This document shows, one piece after another, positions 1-6,412 of a stretch of DNA of 41,720 nt (position 1 is its first letter; each line of letters starts with the position of its first letter). Source of the stretch: an uncultured Lachnospiraceae bacterium. Lineage in GTDB: Bacteria > Bacillota > Clostridia > Lachnospirales > Lachnospiraceae. A model generated the notes under the pieces. The model had not been told where the DNA came from. It searched no databases and saw nothing but the letters and a program-made list of their open reading frames with translations. Location of the stretch: assembly GCA_948473115.1 (NCBI GenBank), contig CAOKWI010000038.1:1-41720 (forward strand). Direction: 5' to 3'. A program made the translations under genes and the position numbers.

Positions 1-80
1 CCGTCGCAGAAAGTACCCCTGTCTCCCCTGCGCCGTCCCTTCCTCCACAAACCCAGGCCACCTGGCACGATCGGGGCTGA
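1..80 (+). CDS. 3' end of a truncated gene, product unknown
   Basis: An open frame enters the window at base 3 and ends at TGA 78-80. The visible 25 residues are rich in Pro, Ser and Thr (VAESTPVSPAPSLPPQTQ...). Such tails are common at the C-terminus of secreted or membrane-anchored proteins, but no family can be assigned. A transcription terminator follows at 206-236, which supports a real plus-strand gene ending here. Confidence is limited because only the last residues are visible. Confidence 0.35.
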   Translation, partial: VAESTPVSPAPSLPPQTQATWHDRG

Positions 81-178
81 ACTGTTACAATAATTTTAAC
101 AGGAAAATAAAAAAAGAATAGACTTATAATTCTTTTTGTGATAGACTAAATAATGTCTTACACCCCAAAAGCAGAAAC

Positions 179-196
179 GTGCGCCGTCGGGCGCAC
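179..196 (+). repeat. Short GC-rich hairpin GTGCGCC/GGGCGCAC
   Basis: GTGCGCC and GGGCGCAC flank a short loop just before the stronger terminator at 206-236. There is no T-run directly after it. It may be a 3'-end processing stem of the upstream transcript. Confidence 0.4.
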
Positions 197-205
197 TATT
201 ATAAA

Positions 206-236
206 CCGAGAGACTTCTCCCAGTCTCTCGGTTTTT
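206..236 (+). terminator. Rho-independent terminator
   Basis: A perfect 9-bp stem (CCGAGAGAC at 206-214, GTCTCTCGG at 223-231) with an 8-base loop is followed by TTTTT at 232-236. It ends the transcript of the gene cut by the window edge and insulates the hicAB promoter downstream. Confidence 0.9.
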
Positions 237-269
237 ATTGAAAGTTATACTACATAACGAAGCAGCCAG

Positions 270-298
270 TTGACACCAAATACGGTGTCACATATAAT
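270..298 (+). promoter_or_regulatory. hicAB promoter with embedded operator
   Basis: TTGACA at 270-275 and TATAAT at 293-298 are separated by 17 bp, a full sigma-A consensus. The spacer carries a perfect inverted repeat, TGACACC (271-277) and GGTGTCA (284-290), six bases apart. The palindrome overlaps the -35 box and almost reaches the -10 box, so a bound dimeric repressor would block polymerase. HicB of this locus has a ribbon-helix-helix-type C-terminus and is the likely ligand. That link is inferred. Confidence 0.88.
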
Positions 299-317
299 AT
301 AAGCGGAGGTATCCAAG

Positions 318-575
318 ATGTCAAAGTGGGATAAACTATTAACACGCATTTGTTCTTTATCAAAAGATATCCGTTTTGATGAGTTGCGCAAGGTGATGAA
401 CAGCTATGGATATGAAATGAGTGCTCCCGGAAGCGGTAGCAGTCACTACACTTTCAGGAAAAAAGGGTGTAGGCCGATTACAATACCAAAACATGAGCCG
501 ATCAAGAGGATTTATGTGGAGATGGTGAAGCAAATTGTGGAGAGCGAGGAGAGAAGCAATGAAAACATTGAATGA
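318..575 (+). CDS. hicA: HicA-family mRNA interferase toxin
   Basis: The 85-residue protein has the HicA (YcfA) layout: a short double-stranded-RNA-binding-like fold with the catalytic histidine in the motif GSSHYTFRK (His43), followed by IPKHEP. HicA toxins are ribosome-independent RNases that cleave mRNA and are neutralised by HicB. The start is the ATG at 318, preceded by AAGCGGAGG at 301-309. The gene overlaps hicB by 17 bases, so the two are translationally coupled. Order (toxin first), size and the autoregulatory-looking promoter all match a type II HicAB module. It appears intact. Confidence 0.9.
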   Translation: MSKWDKLLTRICSLSKDIRFDELRKVMNSYGYEMSAPGSGSSHYTFRKKGCRPITIPKHEPIKRIYVEMVKQIVESEERSNENIE

Positions 576-921
576 TTACATGGGAATGCCTTATCATATG
601 GAAATCGTAGAAGATAAAGAGGAGGGTGGCTTTGTGGTTTCCTATCCCGATCTTCCGGGATGCATCACCTGCGGGGAAACAATAGAAAACGCGGTGGCAA
701 ATGCGATGGATGCCAAAAAGGCATGGCTTAAAGCTGCCCTTGAAGACGGAATCGAAATCAATGAGCCGGATAATCTGGAAACTTATTCCGGTCAGTTTAA
801 ATTGCGAATTCCACGCAGCCTGCATCGGTCATTGGCTGAGCATTCCAAAAAGGAAGGCGTTAGCATGAACCAATATTGTGTATACCTTCTTTCCAAAAAC
901 GATGCTGCTTATTCAAAGTAA
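559..921 (+). CDS. hicB: HicB-family antitoxin and autorepressor
   Basis: The 120-residue protein has an N-terminal HicB fold (residues about 5-70, with the typical GGFVVSYPDLPGCITCGET stretch) and a C-terminal ribbon-helix-helix-like segment (about 82-117, FKLRIPRSLHRSLAEHSKKE). The first part binds and blocks HicA and the second binds DNA. The start is the ATG at 559, because GAGGAGAG lies just upstream and this gives the usual HicB N-terminus. An ATG 24 bases earlier is less likely. The likely operator is the palindrome at 271-290. Confidence 0.9.
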   Translation: MKTLNDYMGMPYHMEIVEDKEEGGFVVSYPDLPGCITCGETIENAVANAMDAKKAWLKAALEDGIEINEPDNLETYSGQFKLRIPRSLHRSLAEHSKKEGVSMNQYCVYLLSKNDAAYSK

Positions 922-970
922 AAACATATTTCCTATAAACTGCGTTTTACTCACTGCAGGGTTCCCCATT

Positions 971-1018
971 GGCTTATAGGAAATTCGTCCTTGCAAACAG
1001 GCGGATTTCCTATAAGCC
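971..1018. repeat. Long palindrome GGCTTATAGGAAAT / ATTTCCTATAAGCC
   Basis: A perfect 14-bp inverted repeat (971-984 with 1005-1018) encloses a 20-base loop that can pair further (CGTCC with GGCGG). It lies between the convergent hicB and small-gene 3' ends, so it may act as a bidirectional terminator or RNA 3' stem. No T-run follows. The core TTTCCTATAA also occurs near 929, at 27736 and, inverted, near 22661. Confidence 0.6.
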
Positions 1019-1094
1019 AGTTCACAAAGACACGCATTTTACATATTGCCTGTCGGATAATTGCGATACAACCCCATCAGAGATTCCAGGAACT

Positions 1095-1322
1095 TTAACA
1101 CATACCCAAAACCGCCTGCCTGAACTCGTCTTCTGTGTCAACAAACTGATACGGCTCATATTCTCCATATGCGGACGGACGGCTGATTGTCACAAGCTGA
1201 ATATCGTCATAGCCGACCTTTTGCAGCAATTCTCTTTTTAAATCTGCCAGATGCTGGCCGTGGGTAGTCTGTAGTGCAACACAGCCTGTTTCCTCAAATT
1301 TTTTTGCTATCAGATAACACAT
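1095..1322 (-). CDS. Small conserved protein of MCYLIAKKF type
   Basis: The 75-residue soluble protein begins [14 protein letters not shown] and contains [20 protein letters not shown]. It resembles a small uncharacterised family I know from Lachnospiraceae (I believe DUF6718), whose function is not established. The start is the ATG at 1322, preceded on the minus strand by GGGAGGT eight bases upstream. The first 29 bases overlap the end of the RelA/SpoT-like gene in another frame, so the two were probably co-translated. The reading frame is intact, unlike its partner. A degraded relative of its 5' end lies at 16667-16710. Confidence 0.65.
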   Translation of the reverse strand: MCYLIAKKFEETGCVALQTTHGQHLADLKRELLQKVGYDDIQLVTISRPSAYGEYEPYQFVDTEDEFRQAVLGMC

Positions 1323-1917
1323 GTCCTAATACCTCCCTAAACTCCTTTTCTGTCCTGATTGTGCCGTCCTCATAGGCCATTCGCAAAGAGCATCCTATCC
1401 CGCTTGCGTAATTCCTTTTATACACGTATTTGTGAAGCCAGTTATTCATCTGTCTGTCATAATAAGTATTGTACTGCATCTCAATCGGATAATGAAAGTT
1501 GTCCAACTGAAAATAGGCATGCACACCCCGGTAACCGTCATCGTCAGATTTCCCATTTGACATGTTTGCAATACGAATGTTGGGATAAACACATAATGCC
1601 AATACCCCATCATAATCATCTCACAGGGTACGAAATCCCAGCATGTCATTAAAGGTTTTTCCTGCCTGACGATCCGGATAATATCTTGTGTATTTCAACC
1701 GTGCTGATTGTATGCTCTTGATACGGTAATCCACGGTCAAATCATGCAGGAAATCCAAGGCATCATACCACTCGTTGACTTTTTCCAGTTCTGCAAACAG
1801 TGCTTCTCTATCAAAATAATGTATATTACGCTTTAAATTTATTCCCAATTCTGAGCGATAGGATAGCTTTTCGAGTATTTCCAGCGACAGACCATCTTTT
1901 TTCAATATATCAGGCAC
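1294..1917 (-). pseudogene. RelA/SpoT-like nucleotidyltransferase, broken by in-frame TGA
   Basis: Read on the minus strand from GTG 1917 (AGGAGGATTA seven bases upstream), one frame runs to 1294 but contains TGA at 1621-1623. The two halves together read as a small (p)ppGpp-synthetase-like domain: KSIQSARLKY, FNDMLGFRTL, then the stop, [10 protein letters not shown], and [12 protein letters not shown] and [11 protein letters not shown], which correspond to the GYRSLH and EIQIRT regions of RelA/SpoT synthetases. The total is about 207 codons, the usual size of a small alarmone synthetase-like protein. A single Cys-to-stop change (TGT or TGC to TGA) would explain the break. An alternative start is TTG 1983. 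It overlaps the small gene at 1095-1322. Confidence 0.7.
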
Positions 1918-2016
1918 GGCTAATCCTCCTACATCAAAATGCCTTTCTGCCCCTATTATGCCATTCCAGCAAAGTTTTGACAAGACCTACCTATGCAAAG
2001 AACCTGTTTTGGTTAA

Positions 2017-2775
2017 CCTGTTTTTTCAACTGCAGGATCCTATGAGGGAAACGGCATCATCTCCGTCTGGATTGAAAACCGCTCCGACAGGGAATTGAAT
2101 TTCCAGGCCCGACTGAAACTCATGCGCTGGTCCACCGGGGAAGAGATCCCTCCGCTCTCCGATGATATCCTATTCAGCGGCACACAATTCAAGGCTCATA
2201 CCAGCGCCTATGATATGGAACTGTTGGAACAGCCCCTGACGGACGACCACTATTACCTTGTGCTGACCAACAACCATTTCGCTTTCGACCAGGATTTCTT
2301 CACCTATGAGACAGACGCCGTCCAAAACCCCCAGGATTATACTTTTATCCGGGGCAGGCTTATGGCCTTTGAACAGATGGAAGAATATAAAATCTACGAG
2401 GATGAACGGTATGTCTGCTACAATGTCAGCAGTCTGTTCTACTCCGACCTGCGTCAATATGTGGAAAGCATGGTCAGCCAGAGAAGCGATGTATACTTTG
2501 ACGAACAGGTTTGGGAACGGGTGCAGAATATTTATACCTACTATAATGAAAATATCGGCAGCCTGCTCTGTTACAGGGATTCCGCCAATGTGTCCCGGAT
2601 GCCTGACAGATCTGCTTCCGAAGAAAAAGCCCCAGATATTCCTGTGTCAGAACCATCTGCGCAGCAGGAACAGATACCTCCCGTCCGGATAGGCGTAACG
2701 GAACAGTGCTACGATAATCCGAGTAATCCTGTTTCCGGACAAGATTATCAGGTAGGGGAACCGAACTACGAATAA
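2017..2775 (+). pseudogene. 5'-truncated gene of unknown function
   Basis: An open frame follows a stop at 2014 and runs to TAA 2773-2775. Residues just before the first internal ATG (2095) are clearly protein-like (YEGNGIISVWIENRSD), so the coding region began further upstream and its 5' end is missing. The visible ~250 residues start with a beta-sandwich-like segment, continue with an acidic, Tyr-rich region (LSDDILFSGTQF, DDHYYLVLTNN) and end in a Pro/Glu/Gln-rich tail. I cannot name the family. It sits among other broken genes and no ribosome binding site precedes 2095. Confidence 0.5.
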
Positions 2776-2812
2776 GCTTCATTCTTTTACACGGTCAAGT
2801 TCAGTCAAATGT

Positions 2813-2999
2813 TCACAGTTCATTGATGGTCTCCGTCACCATCATACTGCGGATTCACCTGAACAGCGTATACATCACTGCCATTGCAGCCAGAATAACA
2901 AAGATCAGTATTACCGCGAACATCCTGCGACCTGTCCCACACTCATGCCAATGTACGCATGACCCGTACTGGTTGACCCAAATAGTGACGCTCAGCACA
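2813..2999 (-). pseudogene. Decayed 3' fragment of an FtsX/MacB-type permease gene
   Basis: On the minus strand this stretch matches, base for base over long runs, the 3' end of the intact permease gene at 19055-21553. The C-terminal [10 protein letters not shown] is kept as [10 protein letters not shown] followed by TGA at 2813-2815. An in-frame stop replaces an Arg codon a few residues upstream. Bases about 2941-2999 match a region that is about 150 bp further into the intact gene (near 19321-19385), so an internal piece has been lost. It is a relic, not a gene. Confidence 0.75.
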
Positions 3000-3055
3000 G
3001 AGGACTTGTCAAAATATTAAACCTGTTCTCGCTTTATTTGCAGAAAGAAAAATGC

Positions 3056-3061
3056 TATAAT
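3056..3061 (+). promoter_or_regulatory. -10 box of the PIN toxin-antitoxin operon
   Basis: TATAAT at 3056-3061 lies 31 bases upstream of the antitoxin start. The best -35 at 17 bp spacing is a weak TTTATT at 3033-3038, so the promoter may depend on the extended -10 context or on an activator. Confidence 0.5.
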
Positions 3062-3092
3062 TTCATTAAACCAAATACGAGGAGGAACATCT

Positions 3093-3347
3093 ATGTCAAC
3101 TTTGGAGAAAACGATCGGATTGTTGGAGACCATGCCTGACGATAAAATCGAAACCGTGTATGCGTTTGTACGGTTCATTGATTCTGACACCTATGAATCG
3201 CCGTCCGCACCTGCATCAACCAAAAGAGAAATGATACAATCCATGCTCGGAATCGCTCACGAATATGCAAATCCGGCATTAATAGAACAAGAGGAGGGGG
3301 CTTTTGAACGTGCTATTGCGGAAAAATATGCAGCTGATAGATACTAA
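3093..3347 (+). CDS. Antitoxin of a PIN-domain toxin-antitoxin pair
   Basis: The 84-residue acidic protein begins STLEKTIGLLETMPDDKIETVYAFVRFIDS, a helical N-terminus typical of small antitoxins paired with PIN toxins. The C-terminal half (REMIQSMLGIAHEYANPALIEQEEGAFERAIAEKYA) would wrap the toxin. The start is the ATG at 3093 with AGGAGGA at 3080-3086. It overlaps the toxin gene by 44 bases. Known antitoxins of this arrangement bind the toxin active site and their own promoter. No clear DNA-binding motif is recognised here, so the assignment rests on context and size. Confidence 0.7.
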   Translation: MSTLEKTIGLLETMPDDKIETVYAFVRFIDSDTYESPSAPASTKREMIQSMLGIAHEYANPALIEQEEGAFERAIAEKYAADRY

Positions 3348-3696
3348 CGTGATTTTAAGATTCGTTTTGAATGACAATGCTGAAATGGCGAAACGTGCTG
3401 CGGAGGTCATTGAATCCGGTACATATACAAAACCGGAGATCATTGCAGAGGTTGTCTATGTGTTGAAAAGTGTCTATTCCACCCCGAAAGACAAGATCAA
3501 GTCTATCATCCACGGACTGTCAGACATTGTCCGGATTGATAACTCCGATTGTGTCATCCATACGATAGACCTGTTTTCCAGTACATCACTTGATTTTGTT
3601 GACTGCCTTCTGGTCGCTTACCACTCGTTGAACGGCGAAACTGTGTTCACCTTTGACAAAAAGCTGAATAAGCACTTGAATGTGGATGCCATGTAA
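3304..3696 (+). CDS. PIN-domain ribonuclease toxin (VapC-like)
   Basis: The 130-residue protein has PIN-domain acidic motifs: LIDTNVILRF near residue 12 (first Asp), KPEIIAEVVYVL (Glu), SLDFVDCLLVAY (Asp pair) and VFTFDKKLNKHL at the C-terminus. PIN toxins are Mg2+-dependent endoribonucleases. The start is taken as TTG 3304 because the strong AGGAGGGGG at 3292-3300 is correctly spaced for it. The first ATG (3328) has no ribosome binding site. The long overlap with the antitoxin gene implies coupled translation. The terminator hairpin at 3733-3765 follows. Confidence 0.82.
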   Translation: MNVLLRKNMQLIDTNVILRFVLNDNAEMAKRAAEVIESGTYTKPEIIAEVVYVLKSVYSTPKDKIKSIIHGLSDIVRIDNSDCVIHTIDLFSSTSLDFVDCLLVAYHSLNGETVFTFDKKLNKHLNVDAM

Positions 3697-3700
3697 ACTA

Positions 3701-3777
3701 TTGAAAATCGCATATTCTTATAGGGTATCCAGCGGCCGACTTCCTGCTAAAAAGGAAGCCGGCCGATTATTTTCAAT
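3701..3777 (+). terminator. Terminator-like stem-loop after the PIN module
   Basis: CGGCCGACTTCC (3733-3744) pairs with GGAAGCCGGCCG (3754-3765) across a 9-base loop, followed by ATTATTTT. An outer layer pairs TTGAAAAT (3701-3708) with ATTTTCAA-like sequence at 3769-3776. It ends the PIN operon and may also act for the convergent GH3 gene. The right half (3756-3777) recurs exactly at 17072-17093 without its left half. Confidence 0.7.
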
Positions 3778-3863
3778 GAAGAAGGAAATCATACAGGTGA
3801 CACAGCATGAATTTCATGCGCCAGACCAAAAGATGAGACGTATTGGGGCACTCCGCCATACAG

Positions 3864-6149
3864 TCAGGCAATAGAAAGGGCATTCACAATGCGGATATCC
3901 TTCACGCTTGCGCCCACACCCAGGCTGCAGCCATCCGGCACGCCCTTTACCGAAATCTTTACCTGTCCTGTCTCACCCGGTTCCAGGTAGATTTTTCCAA
4001 ATCCCACCAGTTCCTTCACCGGGTGAAGACCGCCGAGATTGCCCTTTGGCACGGACCGGTGCGATGTTGCCCCATCCTGTGTTCCCCTGGGATGCGGTTC
4101 CGTTTCATCCTGTCCTCTCCTGGAGCATTCTGCCGCCCTGTCCTGCACTGTGTTTTCCTGATTCTGCTCTCTGATACGATATACCTGTACTATCTCCCCT
4201 CCAGCATATTGACCCGTATTCGTCAGCCTGCATAATACGTAGCCACCGCCATCTGTCTTTTCGTATATGGCGTCCTCATACACAAATTCCGTATAGGAAA
4301 GTCCATGACCAAAACAGAACTGCGGCTCCACGCCAAAGGTCTCATTATAGCGGTACCCCACAAATACCCCCTCCCTGTAGGCCACGCTTTCCTGCCCTGC
4401 AAATTCCCCCACCACATGGGCGGAGCAGTCGGTATGCTTTTTGTAAAAGGTCTCCGGCAGCTTCCCTGAGGGATTGATCCTGCCAAAGAGCGCCTCCGCC
4501 AGGGCGGTTCCCCCTTCCATGCCGGCATAATAGCACCACATCACGGCTTTGGCGCTGTCGATCCACTCTCCCATCTCGACCGCGCTTCCGCCCACGAACA
4601 CCAAAACCGTATCCGGCCGGATCGCCAGGAGTTCCTTGATCAGTATGTCCTGTCCATAGGGAAGCTTCATGCTGCTGCGGTCCAGTCCCTCGCTGTCATG
4701 GTCATGATTCAGTCCGCCTATGTACAGGACTGCGTCATATTCCTCCGCTCTCGCCGCTTCCACAGCCTCCCTGCGCAGGGCTTCTTCCCGTCTCAGTCCG
4801 GTCACATCGCAAAGCACATCCGCCTGGTATGATTCTGCCCTGTCCTGTCTTTCTGCGTCCTGGGCATGGCCGCCGCCGTTTTCCAGGCTCTTCTCCTGCC
4901 AGTTTATATCGCTTTCCGTCTCTCTCTGTTCGCTCTCATACCCTTTGACATAATCCACCCGGACATTCCCGCCCAGCAGCATCCGTATTCCCATAAGCGG
5001 GGAGAGTTCATAAAGCGCCTTGATCTCCGCGCTTCCGCCGCCGTTCGAGTGAATCCTGTCCGCATTTTCCCCTATCACCAACAGCTTTTTCATCCTTTGC
5101 GGATTCAGGGGCAGAAGCTTCTCCCCCTGCTCCCCCTCGTTTTTCAACAGGACAATGGACTCCCTTGCTGCCTCAAGGGCGGCCTGGCGGTGCTGGGGCA
5201 GATTGTACCCGCCGCTTTTCCGAACAGGCTCATCCTCTTCCCTGATCATATGCAGATGCATCATCAGCATCAGGATGCGGACGACCTTTTCGTCTATTTT
5301 CCCCTCCGGGATCTTCCCCTGTTCCACCGCCTCCCTGAGAGGCGCAGCCATAAAATATTCCTCAAAATTATCCGTGACGGACATCTCGATATCCAGTTCC
5401 GACAAGGCCGCCAGCGCCGTGTCATGGACGCCGCCCCAGTCGGAGACCACCACGCCGTCATAGCCCCATTCCTGACGTAAAATATTCCGGAGCAGGTACT
5501 GGCTCTGGCAGCAGTGCTCACCGTACAGTTTATTATAGGCTCCCATGACGGTGAGGCTCCCCCCTCTGGTCAGGCAGTCATGGAATGCAGGGAGGTAGAT
5601 TTCCCGAAGCGCTTCCTCATCGATCTCCACCTCCACCCAGAGACGCTGCGTTTCCTGATTGTTAACTGCGAAATGCTTCACACAGGCCGCCACATCCCAC
5701 TGCTGCACTCCCTGGATATAGGGAACTGCCATCTCCCCCGTCAGATAGGGATCCTCGCTGAAATACTCGAAATTCCTTCCACACAGGGGACTTCTCTTGA
5801 TATTGATGCCGGGGGCAAGGATCACATCCTTCCCCCTGCCTCTCGCTTCCTCCCCCAGCACACTCCCCACGGCAAAGGCCAGATCCCGGTTCCACGTGGC
5901 CGCCAGGGCGCTGTTGCAGGGCAGATATGTCACAGAATCGTCGGAGCGGCCTATGGCTTTCCAGTGATCCAGTTCAAATTCCTGCCGTACCCCCATGGGG
6001 CCGTCCGACATTACCAGGGGCGGGATTTCCAGCCGTTCCACTCCCGCCGTAGAAAAAAGATGCGCGCCATGGATCATGCCGATTTTCTCTTCCAGGGTCA
6101 GCCGGGCTGCAAGCGCCTCCGCCCTGGTCCTGATTTCATTTTCTTTCAT
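3864..6149 (-). CDS. Glycoside hydrolase family 3 (beta-glucosidase type)
   Basis: The 761-residue cytoplasmic enzyme has no signal peptide. The N-terminal TIM-barrel carries the family 3 signatures VKHFAVNNQE (Lys158-His159) and GVVVSDWGG, with Asp237 as the expected nucleophile. The second domain carries DSEGLDRSS, where Glu487 is the likely acid/base. A fibronectin-III-like domain ends the protein (HPVKELVGFGKIYLEPGET). Family members remove terminal beta-linked glucose or xylose. Next to a GH31 alpha-xylosidase and a sugar importer, a role in xyloglucan-type oligosaccharide breakdown is likely. Two hydrophilic insertions are unusual, at residues about 405-445 and about 680-715, the second inside the fibronectin-like domain. 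The start has only a weak ribosome binding site. Confidence 0.9.
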   Translation of the reverse strand: MKENEIRTRAEALAARLTLEEKIGMIHGAHLFSTAGVERLEIPPLVMSDGPMGVRQEFELDHWKAIGRSDDSVTYLPCNSALAATWNRDLAFAVGSVLGEEARGRGKDVILAPGINIKRSPLCGRNFEYFSEDPYLTGEMAVPYIQGVQQWDVAACVKHFAVNNQETQRLWVEVEIDEEALREIYLPAFHDCLTRGGSLTVMGAYNKLYGEHCCQSQYLLRNILRQEWGYDGVVVSDWGGVHDTALAALSELDIEMSVTDNFEEYFMAAPLREAVEQGKIPEGKIDEKVVRILMLMMHLHMIREEDEPVRKSGGYNLPQHRQAALEAARESIVLLKNEGEQGEKLLPLNPQRMKKLLVIGENADRIHSNGGGSAEIKALYELSPLMGIRMLLGGNVRVDYVKGYESEQRETESDINWQEKSLENGGGHAQDAERQDRAESYQADVLCDVTGLRREEALRREAVEAARAEEYDAVLYIGGLNHDHDSEGLDRSSMKLPYGQDILIKELLAIRPDTVLVFVGGSAVEMGEWIDSAKAVMWCYYAGMEGGTALAEALFGRINPSGKLPETFYKKHTDCSAHVVGEFAGQESVAYREGVFVGYRYNETFGVEPQFCFGHGLSYTEFVYEDAIYEKTDGGGYVLCRLTNTGQYAGGEIVQVYRIREQNQENTVQDRAAECSRRGQDETEPHPRGTQDGATSHRSVPKGNLGGLHPVKELVGFGKIYLEPGETGQVKISVKGVPDGCSLGVGASVKDIRIVNALSIA

Positions 6150-6412
6150 ATATACTCAACCATACCTTTCCGCAGGCCGTTGCTTTCCTGCGCCCAAAGT
6201 CAACAACCCCAATGCCAGGCAAAATGTGTCCATGGACACATTTGCATCAAGCCTGCAACGCTGCAGCATCTTCCTTCTCCCGCATTCCTCCACGCAGGAT
6301 ACAAAGATGCCGCAGTCATTCAGGCCCTCGCAGTTTCCAGGGAAACCGAGCCCGGATCAATAGCCTGGTCAGACACACCTTCTGCTTACGCATCCGCCTT
6401 TTGCTCATTTGG
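6150..6412. other. Gap between the GH31 and GH3 genes with a stem-loop
   Basis: This 263-bp gap holds the hairpin AAATGTGTCC/GGACACATTT around 6222-6243, related to the one at 16936-16956, plus a piece resembling the AAAGTCAAC hairpin family near 6196. No promoter is clear, so the two genes may be one transcript with an internal stem-loop that sets their ratio. Confidence 0.4.

Noticed and set aside
1621..1623. TGA in the RelA-like gene as a recoded codon (Trp or selenocysteine)
   Set aside because: Other genes in the window, including hicA and the sensor kinase at 22640, end at TGA, and no selenocysteine-type hairpin follows directly. A nonsense mutation is simpler.
1446..1649. Minus-strand open frame overlapping the RelA-like sequence
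   Set aside because: It is out of frame with the two halves of the RelA-like domain, which share one frame and explain the region better.
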